Below, piece by piece: positions 1 through 4,956 of a DNA stretch of 7,013 nucleotides (positions are counted from its first letter, which is position 1; each line of letters opens with the position of its first letter). Made by a program: the position numbers and the translations under genes. The notes below the pieces were generated by a model. It saw only the letters and a list, made by a program, of their open reading frames with translations. It did no database searches and was not told the DNA's origin. The stretch is from JBAZDV01 sp041669745 (GTDB lineage Archaea > Thermoplasmatota > Thermoplasmata > Methanomassiliicoccales > Methanomethylophilaceae), in contig JBAYAO010000071.1 of the NCBI GenBank assembly GCA_041669745.1, forward strand, positions 1 to 7,013, written 5' to 3'.

Positions 1-703
1 ACTGACCGTGATCAAGGGGCTGTTCCTCTCCGAGGTAATTGGACATCCGCTCCCCGGAGTACATCCAATCGATGAACCCGGTCTTGTGATATAACTTGTT
101 GAAGAACTTCACGAAGAATCCCGTTGCGATCGCGGCGAACACGGTTCCTTCGCGTACGCCGTTCAGATATCCGAAGAAGCACAGTGCCATCACGATGCTT
201 ATGGAAATCAGCGTTATGTCGAAGCATACCTTCACAGTGCCGAATTCCGCATTCGTACGCGCAGCGATGATCTTGACCAGAAATTCCCCAGGCATCATAC
301 TGACATTCGCAGCCACCTCCATGCTGACCCCGAATGCCAGTATCATCGTGCTTATCACTATTAGCAACCACTGATACGCATATGTGGTCATCTCGACCTG
401 ACAGAGAAGATATGTGAAGATGTCGCATGATGCGCTGAATATCAGCACGGTGATGAATTGTGAAAGGTCCTTCTTCTGAAACGCGTTCTTAAGGATCGCG
501 ATTTCAATCGATACGAAGACGATATTCATTATGAGGGTGGCCTCTCCGATGGTCAACGGAAGTCTTAGGCTTGCGACATATGGAACAGAAGAGATCGGCG
601 AGGTTCCGAGATCCGCCCTGGTCGCAAGGATAACGCCGAAGGCCATCAGTATTAGGGCGATCATAAAAACCGTTGATCTTCGTTGTAACGACTTATCCAT
701 CAT
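1..703 (-). CDS. YczE/YitT-like integral membrane protein (3' end outside window)
   Basis: A single open frame runs from ATG at 703 to the left edge with no stop, giving at least 234 residues, so the C-terminus is missing. Seen: hydrophobic segments at about residues 11-27, 52-71, 83-101, 111-128, 161-180 and 186-201, separated by short charged loops. The early motif TRADLGTSPISSVPY (28-42) after the first helix, then MPGEFLVKII (136-146) and FGTVKVCFDI (154-163), match what I recall of the YczE/YyaS branch of YitT-like membrane proteins (DUF6198). The biochemical function of that family is not established, so no substrate is assigned. The protein should sit in the cytoplasmic membrane. A second in-frame ATG at 700 is an equally possible start. 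No good Shine-Dalgarno is visible (only a weak AGGT at 714-717), and an A/T-rich box lies about 26 bp upstream, which fits leaderless expression. It is the last gene of the minus-strand series after tRNA-Pro and has its own promoter region. Confidence 0.8.
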   Translation of the reverse strand, partial: MMDKSLQRRSTVFMIALILMAFGVILATRADLGTSPISSVPYVASLRLPLTIGEATLIMNIVFVSIEIAILKNAFQKKDLSQFITVLIFSASCDIFTYLLCQVEMTTYAYQWLLIVISTMILAFGVSMEVAANVSMMPGEFLVKIIAARTNAEFGTVKVCFDITLISISIVMALCFFGYLNGVREGTVFAAIATGFFVKFFNKLYHKTGFIDWMYSGERMSNYLGEEQPLDHGQ

Positions 704-710
704 ACTAGTT

Positions 711-752
711 TCGACCTACAGTTTTTCCTTATTTTACTGTGTCGACCTTACA
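711..752 (-). repeat. Direct repeat pair TGTA(A)GGTCGA flanking the promoter
   Basis: The minus strand reads TGTAAGGTCGA at 752-742 and TGTAGGTCGA at 720-711. The copies are 31 bp apart, close to three helical turns, on either side of the likely TATA box. The upstream copy also contains a GTCGAC palindrome (741-746). Between the copies an ACAGT/ACTGT inverted pair (718-722 and 736-740) encloses the A/T-rich box. The arrangement resembles a double operator for a repressor; that role is inference. Confidence 0.45.
728..735 (-). promoter_or_regulatory. Putative TATA box of the YczE-like gene
   Basis: On the minus strand the A/T-rich stretch AAAATAAG is centred about 28 bp before the ATG at 703. 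That spacing would place the transcription start at or just before the start codon, consistent with leaderless mRNA. It is bracketed by two copies of TGTA(A)GGTCGA (742-752 and 711-720), which may be regulator sites. The assignment rests on position and composition only. Confidence 0.4.
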
Positions 753-761
753 ATTTATCGT

Positions 762-813
762 TCATTCTCAATCTAATCCGAGCAAAAGAAATCAGTAATG
801 TCGTTGAGAATGA
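762..813. repeat. 10-bp perfect inverted repeat between tRNA-Pro and the YczE-like gene
   Basis: TCATTCTCAA at 762-771 is exactly complementary to TTGAGAATGA at 804-813, with a 32-bp gap. In RNA from the minus strand this could fold as a long-loop stem just downstream of the tRNA-Pro gene; in DNA it could be a pair of half-sites upstream of the YczE-like promoter. No protein-coding frame is credible here. Function unknown. Confidence 0.5.
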
Positions 814-834
814 CTTTTCCAAGGTTGCCAGATC

Positions 835-839
835 AAAAA
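835..839 (-). terminator. T-run terminator after tRNA-Pro
   Basis: Five T residues follow directly after the encoded CCA of tRNA-Pro on the minus strand. Archaeal RNA polymerase often stops at such runs without a hairpin. The run is short, so some read-through toward the YczE-like gene is possible. Confidence 0.45.
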
Positions 840-915
840 TGGTGGGTCTATCCGGATTTGAACCGGAGTCAATGGCTCCCAAAGCCACAAGTATACCAAG
901 CTAGCCCATAGACCC
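840..915 (-). tRNA. tRNA-Pro (anticodon UGG), CCA encoded
   Basis: The minus strand folds as a cloverleaf: acceptor GGGTCTA/TAGACCC, seven perfect pairs, with discriminator A and CCA encoded at 842-840. The anticodon stem is GTGGC/GCCAT with loop TTTGGGA, giving anticodon TGG with G at position 37, as expected for proline. The T arm is TCCGG/CCGGA with loop TTCAAAT, and the variable loop has 4 nt. A14, G15 and the GG of the D loop are present. The D stem is weak: in my alignment only G10-U25 and G11-C24 pair, with C12/A23 and U13/U22 opposed. No intron is seen. The gene lies 70 bp downstream of rdgB on the same strand but has its own TATA-like box and a T-run after it. Confidence 0.95.
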
Positions 916-939
916 TTAGGACCTGTGATACGTAGACCG

Positions 940-949
940 TAATTAAGTT
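940..949 (-). promoter_or_regulatory. Putative TATA box of tRNA-Pro
   Basis: On the minus strand the A/T-rich segment AACTTAATTA is centred about 29 bp before the first base of the mature tRNA, in an otherwise mixed-composition spacer. Position fits an archaeal promoter starting a few bases upstream of the tRNA 5' end. An inverted repeat (953-968) abuts its upstream side, where a BRE would lie. Confidence 0.45.
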
Positions 950-952
950 TAT

Positions 953-968
953 CGTTTCGAACGAAACG
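953..968. repeat. Inverted repeat CGTTTCG-AA-CGAAACG in the rdgB/tRNA spacer
   Basis: Two 7-bp arms are perfectly complementary around a 2-base centre. The site lies 17 bp beyond the rdgB stop codon and just upstream of the tRNA-Pro TATA-like box. As DNA it looks like a dimeric protein-binding site. As RNA it could form a five-pair hairpin with a six-base loop at the rdgB mRNA 3' end. No T-run follows, so a terminator role is not evident. Confidence 0.45.
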
Positions 969-985
969 TCGAATCGGGTCGTCTT

Positions 986-1543
986 TCAGTGGATGTCCAT
1001 TCTTTTCAATTCCGATCTCAGCAATCTGACGGCGTCTCCGCGATGCGACATCGTGTTCTTTTCCTCGATCGGCAATTCTGCGAAGGATCTTCTTCCATCT
1101 GGACTGAAGATGGGATCGTAGCCGAATCCCTTGTCTCCGACCTCATGATCGAGTATGTATCCGTTGCATTCGCCGGTTACCATCACGGTTTTTCCGTCTA
1201 TGTCGCATCCGATGCAGCACTTGAAGGTGGCTCTCCTGTCGTCGACATTCTGCATGAGTTTCAGGATTCCTCCGTTGCCGACGGTCTTCTGTACGTATGC
1301 CGAATATACACCAGGGAATCCGTTCAGCGCATCGACGAACATCCCGGAATCGTCTATTATGAAATCCCTTATTCCTTTGGAACGGATCTCCTTCATCCCC
1401 ATCCTCACGACCTCTTCCAATTCAGAGGTCTGTATCTCATCGTACGGGATGTGCAGATGTTCCATCTCGATACCCAGATCGTCGAAGGATCTCTGGAATT
1501 CTGCGACCTTTCCAGGATTGGATGTTATGACTTTCAGTCTCAT
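986..1543 (-). CDS. rdgB: XTP/dITP diphosphatase (RdgB/HAM1 family)
   Basis: A 185-residue protein of normal length for the archaeal family. It hydrolyses non-canonical purine nucleoside triphosphates (XTP, dITP, ITP) to the monophosphate and pyrophosphate in the cytoplasm, keeping damaged bases out of DNA and RNA. Family motifs in order: the N-terminal phosphate-binding TSNPGKVAEF (7-16), the metal/catalytic DDSG (64-67), GFPGVYSAY (75-83), a GEC element (124-126), GFGYDPIF (139-146) for base recognition, and the C-terminal SHR (166-168). All key residues are present. Start: the ATG overlaps the Bud32 stop as ATGA, and the AAGGT-type sequence just upstream inside Bud32 can serve as Shine-Dalgarno, so translation is probably coupled. 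It is the second gene of a Bud32-rdgB unit; I recall the Kae1/Bud32-RdgB neighbourhood from other archaea. Confidence 0.96.
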   Translation of the reverse strand: MRLKVITSNPGKVAEFQRSFDDLGIEMEHLHIPYDEIQTSELEEVVRMGMKEIRSKGIRDFIIDDSGMFVDALNGFPGVYSAYVQKTVGNGGILKLMQNVDDRRATFKCCIGCDIDGKTVMVTGECNGYILDHEVGDKGFGYDPIFSPDGRRSFAELPIEEKNTMSHRGDAVRLLRSELKRMDIH

Positions 1544-2160
1544 GTGTACCTTCCCCTGCTCTTGATGTTATCGACCCTTTCCAGGACCGTTCGGGCCTCT
1601 TTCATGTTTTTCCCGTAGGACTCGATGATCGTCCTGTACGCATCCTCGATACCGGAATGCGCCGACGTGAATGCTCTCTCCAGGAGATGGAGGTCGACAC
1701 CCATTTCCTCTATGTCGGCCATCGTGTCGCCCAACGAGAAATCTATCATGCACAGCGTCCCGTTCTCATCGAGTATCATGTTCGAAGTGGTGAGGTCTCC
1801 GTGGCAGATCCTGTGATTGTGCAATTTTGCAACCGTCTCCCCTATCTTGGCACAGATCGTATCCGCTTCCGACGGACATTTGTCGAGGACGTCCTTGACC
1901 TTACGTCCCTTGAGGTGTTCCATCACTATGCAGCTGTTGCCGAGATCGACATCATAGACGACAGGGGACCTTACGCCGGCAGCTCTCGCGCTTCTCATGA
2001 TCCTGACCTCGTTCCTTGTTCTTGAGGTCCTGAGCTGAAGATCCAGATCGGGGTGACGGTATTTCTTCGGCGGTCTGACCTTGAGTATCGCATCCCGTCC
2101 GTGATATTCGGACGAATATATGACGGCTTCAGCGCCCCTGCTGATCTCCAGGCAGTCCAT
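1540..2160 (-). CDS. bud32: Bud32, KEOPS complex kinase/ATPase (stand-alone)
   Basis: A 206-residue small atypical kinase of the piD261/Bud32 family. In the KEOPS complex it supports Kae1 in making N6-threonylcarbamoyladenosine at position 37 of ANN-decoding tRNAs; it acts mainly as an ATPase on the complex. Seen: a glycine-poor N-lobe start SRGAEAVIY (7-15), the ATP-contacting lysine K27 in ILKVRPPKKYRHPDLD, the helix-C glutamate E51, the catalytic loop HGDLTTSN (120-127; D122, N127), the metal-binding IDFSLG (139-144; D140) and the basic tail RGRYT. These are hallmarks of Bud32 rather than of RIO kinases. Many euryarchaea fuse this domain to Kae1; here it begins with its own ATG, has a TATA-like box about 26 bp upstream and no Kae1 frame before it. 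It is the first gene of a two-gene unit with rdgB, and is divergent from the AIM24-family gene. Confidence 0.94.
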   Translation of the reverse strand: MDCLEISRGAEAVIYSSEYHGRDAILKVRPPKKYRHPDLDLQLRTSRTRNEVRIMRSARAAGVRSPVVYDVDLGNSCIVMEHLKGRKVKDVLDKCPSEADTICAKIGETVAKLHNHRICHGDLTTSNMILDENGTLCMIDFSLGDTMADIEEMGVDLHLLERAFTSAHSGIEDAYRTIIESYGKNMKEARTVLERVDNIKSRGRYT

Positions 2161-2180
2161 GGTTCACGGTATGTGGGGCA

Positions 2181-2194
2181 TATACTTATTTATT
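2181..2194 (-). promoter_or_regulatory. Divergent promoter core: TATA of Bud32, overlapping that of the AIM24-family gene
   Basis: The minus strand reads AATAAATAAGTATA. Its downstream half (2181-2190) is centred about 26 bp before the Bud32 ATG at 2160, fitting leaderless transcription of that gene. On the plus strand the same bases (TATACTTATTTATT) could be the TATA element of the AIM24-family gene, which would then have a leader of roughly 35-40 nt. The 90-bp gap between the two starts leaves room for little else, so the two directions probably share or compete for this core. Confidence 0.55.
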
Positions 2195-2221
2195 CTTGGG
2201 ATTCGTAGTACCGTACGATGC

Positions 2222-2233
2222 CCGGTTAACCGG
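2222..2233. promoter_or_regulatory. 12-bp perfect palindrome in the leader of the AIM24-family gene
   Basis: CCGGTTAACCGG is fully self-complementary and sits between the divergent TATA region and the Shine-Dalgarno site of the AIM24-family gene. Its place downstream of the expected transcription start and immediately before the ribosome binding site suits a repressor operator or a small RNA structure. Which regulator, if any, binds is unknown. Confidence 0.4.
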
Positions 2234-2236
2234 CAG

Positions 2237-2242
2237 AAGGAG
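2237..2242 (+). promoter_or_regulatory. Shine-Dalgarno site deciding the AIM24-family start
   Basis: AAGGAG lies 8 nt before the ATG at 2251. A GTG at 2242 in the same frame overlaps this site, so it is unlikely to be the true start. This is the clearest ribosome binding site before a first gene in the window. Confidence 0.65.
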
Positions 2243-2250
2243 TGTTGAAA

Positions 2251-2931
2251 ATGAAATACACCATCACTGGGGACAATCTCCAGTTCGTCAATGTTCAGTT
2301 GGAGCCGGGTGAGGAACTGATGTCCTCCTCGGGTTCCATGAGGTACATGACGGGTAACATGAGAATGGAAGCCCAGATGCAGGGAGGCTTGCTGAAAGGT
2401 CTGAAAAGGTCCATTGCGGGAGAGTCGTTCTTCCAGGTAAGGTACACACCCAACGGCGGACCAGGAATCGTCGGATTAGGTGGAGCAGCACCTGGAAAGA
2501 TCATTGATCTGGATATTAGCAAAGGAGCCTGGCTCGTTCAGAGATCAGGATATCTGGGAATGCAGCCCACTGTTAATCTGGACATGGCCTTGCAAAAGAA
2601 GCTCGGAAACATATTCTTCGGCGGAGAGGGTCTCATTCTGCAGAAGCTAAGCGGAACGGGTATCGCCTTCGTTGCAGCATGCGGTGATTTCAACGTCGTC
2701 GATCTGAAGCCCGGAGAACAATACAAAGTATCCACAGGCAATGCGGTCGCGTGGCAGGAGTCCGTGAAATACGACATAACGGCGACGGGCGGGTTCAAGA
2801 CGGCTCTGTTCGGCGGAGAAGGATTGTTCCTCACCACGCTCACGGGACCGGGGAAGATCATAATACAATCCATGACACTCGGAGATCTGGCAATGTCCCT
2901 GGTGCCGTACTTGCCTACGAATCACAACTGA
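2251..2931 (+). CDS. AIM24 / TIGR00266 family protein
   Basis: A 226-residue protein without signal peptide or membrane helix. It resembles the AIM24 (TIGR00266) family: three repeated beta-rich units each built around a glycine-rich hairpin. Seen: the start MKYTITGDNLQFVNVQLEPGE with SSSGSMRYM (25-33), a GGLLKGLKRSIAGESFFQVRY element (about 45-65), FFGGEGLILQKLSGTG (about 122-137), LKPGEQYKVSTGNAVAW (about 151-167) and a second FGGEGLFLTTLTGPG (about 187-201). The duplicated GGEGL...L.G.G motif is typical. The molecular function of prokaryotic members is not established; yeast Aim24 acts in mitochondrial membrane organisation. Start chosen at ATG 2251 because of the AAGGAG site; GTG 2242 would add three residues. 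It is followed after 10 bases by a small membrane protein whose ribosome binding site overlaps this gene's stop, so the two are probably translated together. Confidence 0.9.
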   Translation: MKYTITGDNLQFVNVQLEPGEELMSSSGSMRYMTGNMRMEAQMQGGLLKGLKRSIAGESFFQVRYTPNGGPGIVGLGGAAPGKIIDLDISKGAWLVQRSGYLGMQPTVNLDMALQKKLGNIFFGGEGLILQKLSGTGIAFVAACGDFNVVDLKPGEQYKVSTGNAVAWQESVKYDITATGGFKTALFGGEGLFLTTLTGPGKIIIQSMTLGDLAMSLVPYLPTNHN

Positions 2932-2936
2932 GGTGA
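2930..2936 (+). promoter_or_regulatory. Shine-Dalgarno of the small membrane protein, overlapping the upstream stop
   Basis: GAGGTGA overlaps the TGA stop of the AIM24-family gene and is 5 nt from the ATG at 2942. It is a near-perfect complement to the archaeal 16S 3' end and argues for ATG 2942 over the GTG at 2933, which lies within the site itself. The layout suggests translational coupling. Confidence 0.7.
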
Positions 2937-2941
2937 AAGAA

Positions 2942-3259
2942 ATGGATCCAAACAAAATATCGAAGAACAAGACAGGCAAATCGGCGATACTGTTCGGTCT
3001 GCTAGTCGTCGTGCTCGTGGCGATAGTCGTCTATATCGCATACAATCCGAAGATCCTGGAGGACCTGGCCTATCTGCTGATCATCATAGTGATAGCGATA
3101 GTCATAATACTTGTCGCGGTCTATCTGCTGATGGCCATCCTGGCGGTGCCGATGTATGCCGCCAAAGGCGAGTCGTATCAGAACGATATGTCCTATGACA
3201 TAAACGACGTCAAGGCCGTCAAAGAAACATCCAGCGAAGACAAGAAGAAAGAGGAGTGA
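2942..3259 (+). CDS. Small two-helix membrane protein of unknown function, partner of the AIM24-family gene
   Basis: A 105-residue protein I do not recognise. Seen: a basic N-terminus (K5, K8, K10, K13), a first membrane helix at about 14-34, a short polar turn NPKILED (35-41), a second long and very Ile/Val-rich helix at about 42-69, then PMYAAKGESYQ and a charged C-tail ending KEE that is probably flexible. There is no cleavable signal or cysteine. The positive-inside rule suggests both ends face the cytoplasm. It sits 10 bases after the AIM24-family stop with a strong Shine-Dalgarno overlapping that stop, so the two are almost certainly one operon, and a T-run terminator follows. A plausible but unproven role is membrane anchor or partner for the AIM24-family protein. 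The ORF is compositionally typical of real membrane proteins, so it is unlikely to be spurious. Confidence 0.82.
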   Translation: MDPNKISKNKTGKSAILFGLLVVVLVAIVVYIAYNPKILEDLAYLLIIIVIAIVIILVAVYLLMAILAVPMYAAKGESYQNDMSYDINDVKAVKETSSEDKKKEE

Positions 3260-3266
3260 CGCTCCC

Positions 3267-3272
3267 TTTTTT
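3267..3272 (+). terminator. T-run terminator after the AIM24/small membrane protein operon
   Basis: Six consecutive T residues begin 8 bases past the stop codon, preceded by a short C-rich stretch and without an obvious hairpin. This matches archaeal oligo-T termination. It separates the operon from radB, which has its own TATA-like element starting 10 bases later. Confidence 0.55.
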
Positions 3273-3281
3273 CTAAACACC

Positions 3282-3288
3282 TTTATCA
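3282..3288 (+). promoter_or_regulatory. Putative TATA box of radB
   Basis: TTTATCA is centred about 26 bp before the GTG start of radB, a spacing that puts the transcript 5' end at the start codon. No Shine-Dalgarno is visible between box and start, which fits leaderless expression. Confidence 0.5.
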
Positions 3289-3310
3289 ACCTCTTATTCT
3301 ATTTTGTCGC

Positions 3311-3970
3311 GTGAAGAGAATACCTGTCGGCTGTGCATCCATCGACAATCTTCTGGGGGGAGGCATAGAGAGCGGAAGTGTGACCCTTCTCTTCGGCGAG
3401 GGCGGGACGGGGAAGACCAATATCTGTCTTCAGACAGCCTATAATGTTGCCAAGGAGGACGTCAAGATCGCATATGTGGATACGGAGGGACTGTCATCCG
3501 ACCGCATAAGACAGATATTCAGGGATGAAAAACTGACAAAGAACCTTCTGGTTTTTCAGGTCCACAGTTTCGAGGAGCAGATAGACCGTATATCCAAGGT
3601 GGAGAGGTTATCGGAGGCGAACGACAAGATAGGGCTGGTGATCGTCGATTCCATGACCATGTTCTACCGTCTGCATTCGGATGATATGACCGTAAGGAAC
3701 GAGTTCATAAAGCAAACGGAGATGCTCTTGAATGTTGCGAGGAAGAAGGACGTCGCCGTTCTTCTGACCTCGCAGGTCTACACGAACATCGGCACCGGTA
3801 CGATAGAATTCCTGGGCGGACACGCTTTACACCACAACGCAAAGACCATCATCCGTCTGGATAAGAAGAACAACGGCAAGCGCAACGCCGTCGTGGTCAA
3901 ACATCGCAGCATCCCGGAAGGCAGGACCGCCAAATACTGCATCACCGAATCGGGCATCGAGAGTGATTAG
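3311..3970 (+). CDS. radB: RadB, DNA repair and recombination protein (RecA/RadA paralogue)
   Basis: A 219-residue single-domain RecA-fold ATPase. RadB is a euryarchaeal RadA paralogue that lacks the N-terminal helix-hairpin-helix domain and is thought to assist or regulate RadA and to interact with Hjc; its intrinsic strand exchange is weak or absent. Seen: the N-terminal PVGCASIDNLLGGGIESG, Walker A GEGGTGKT (29-36), YVDTEGL (55-61), Walker B LVIVDS (109-114), LLTSQVY in the middle, FLGGHALHHNAKTIIRL near the L2 region and a basic KHRSIPEG close to the end. Length and lack of an N-terminal domain separate it from RadA. The start is GTG 3311; no ATG lies close by, and conserved sequence begins at residue 3. 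It ends with TAG, the only amber stop among the complete genes here, and overlaps the tail of the convergent GGPP synthase gene by 4 bases. Confidence 0.95.
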   Translation: MKRIPVGCASIDNLLGGGIESGSVTLLFGEGGTGKTNICLQTAYNVAKEDVKIAYVDTEGLSSDRIRQIFRDEKLTKNLLVFQVHSFEEQIDRISKVERLSEANDKIGLVIVDSMTMFYRLHSDDMTVRNEFIKQTEMLLNVARKKDVAVLLTSQVYTNIGTGTIEFLGGHALHHNAKTIIRLDKKNNGKRNAVVVKHRSIPEGRTAKYCITESGIESD

Positions 3971-4956
3971 AGTTCTCTTGACATCGCGTATCTGGCCAAT
4001 GCGATCATGAAATCCTTTTCGTCGCTCTGTTCGAGACAGTCGAGCTTCGATATTGCATCGTTGGTGTATCTTTCCGCCATCTTCACGGCATAATCGATGC
4101 TGCCTGTTCTCTTCAGGATATCCCTGACCAGGTCGATCTCGCTCTCGGATGCATCGAGCTTACCTAGTATCGAACGGAACATCTTCATTTCGCTCTCATC
4201 CTTGATATTCTCTAGGGCATGACAGACGATGACCGTGCTCTTTCCCTTACGGATGTCGTTCCCCGATGATTTTCCGGTGATCGCAGGGTCTCCGACGATC
4301 CCGAGAATATCATCGAACATCTGGAATGCGACACCCAGGGACATGGCGTACTCGCGAACGGATTCGACGGTCCTGTCGTCAGCATTCCCTACGAGTGCGC
4401 CGCCGGCGGCACCTGCGGCGAACAGGACGCTCGTCTTGAGACGTATCGTCTCGATGTAATCATCCATGGATACGGCCTCGCCGTTCTCGTTGTTGATGTC
4501 CATCTGTTGGCCGCGGGCCAGATCCCAGACGGCTGTGGAGACGACTTTCAGGATCTTTCGGAGGGTCCCGTCGGGAACGTCGAGTCCGGATATGATATCG
4601 AACGCCTTCGCGAACAGGGCATCTCCGGCGAGGATGGCGGTGGGCATCCCGTATTTCACATGCGATGTGGTCATTCCGCGGCGCTTCTCATCGCCATCCA
4701 TCAGGTCATCGTGGATCAAAGAGAAATTATGGAGATATTCAATGGCGACGGCGAGCGGAACGGCTCTGTCCCTGCTTCCGCCGACCGCACCGCAGGCGGC
4801 AACGACCATAGACGGTCTCATTCTCTTCCCCCCGGCGTATGGGTATTGCCTTGCGGCTTCGATGAGATTACTGGGTGTCTCGTCTCCGATATACGATCTT
4901 ATTGGGGTGTCCAATTCTGCGGACATCCTTTTGAGTACTGTCTTCACGTCTGTCAT
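3967..4956 (-). CDS. Geranylgeranyl diphosphate synthase (trans-prenyltransferase)
   Basis: A protein of 329 residues (from ATG 4956) that condenses DMAPP with IPP to make prenyl diphosphates, most likely C20 GGPP for archaeal ether lipids. Seen: GGKRMRP (42-48) for IPP binding; the first aspartate-rich motif DDLMD (83-87) followed by RRG (92-94); GQQMD (149-153); KT (174-175); the second aspartate-rich motif FDDILG (214-219) and GK(S)SGND after it. The fifth residue before the first motif is F78, with S79 next to it; in archaeal GGPP synthases a bulky residue at this place limits the chain to C20, so C20 is favoured over C25. Start: ATG 4956 forms an ATGA overlap with the isomerase stop. The in-frame ATG at 4974 (six extra residues, with a GGAG further upstream) is possible. 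Last gene of the isoprenoid operon; its 3' end overlaps radB by 4 bases. Confidence 0.94.
   Translation of the reverse strand: MTDVKTVLKRMSAELDTPIRSYIGDETPSNLIEAARQYPYAGGKRMRPSMVVAACGAVGGSRDRAVPLAVAIEYLHNFSLIHDDLMDGDEKRRGMTTSHVKYGMPTAILAGDALFAKAFDIISGLDVPDGTLRKILKVVSTAVWDLARGQQMDINNENGEAVSMDDYIETIRLKTSVLFAAGAAGGALVGNADDRTVESVREYAMSLGVAFQMFDDILGIVGDPAITGKSSGNDIRKGKSTVIVCHALENIKDESEMKMFRSILGKLDASESEIDLVRDILKRTGSIDYAVKMAERYTNDAISKLDCLEQSDEKDFMIALARYAMSREL

Noticed and set aside
12..428. A 138-codon minus-strand frame at the left edge
   Set aside because: It is rich in Arg, His and Cys with no domain and overlaps the YczE-like membrane protein in another frame of the same strand; the latter reads through to the edge and shows family motifs.
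711..752. Direct repeats considered as a CRISPR or tandem array
   Set aside because: Only two copies of about 10 bp are present; the spacing and setting fit promoter sites, not an array.
762..915. Possible integration site (att) at the tRNA-Pro 3' end
   Set aside because: No integrase, no second copy of the tRNA 3' segment and no compositional change are visible in the window.
989..1618. A 209-codon open frame on the plus strand opposite rdgB
   Set aside because: The opposite strand encodes all motifs of RdgB and the end of Bud32; the plus-strand translation has no recognisable domain, and third-position bias favours the minus strand.
3311..3970. RadA or a KaiC-like ATPase instead of RadB
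   Set aside because: There is no N-terminal helix-hairpin-helix domain as in RadA, and only one RecA domain of RadB length with RadB-like ends.
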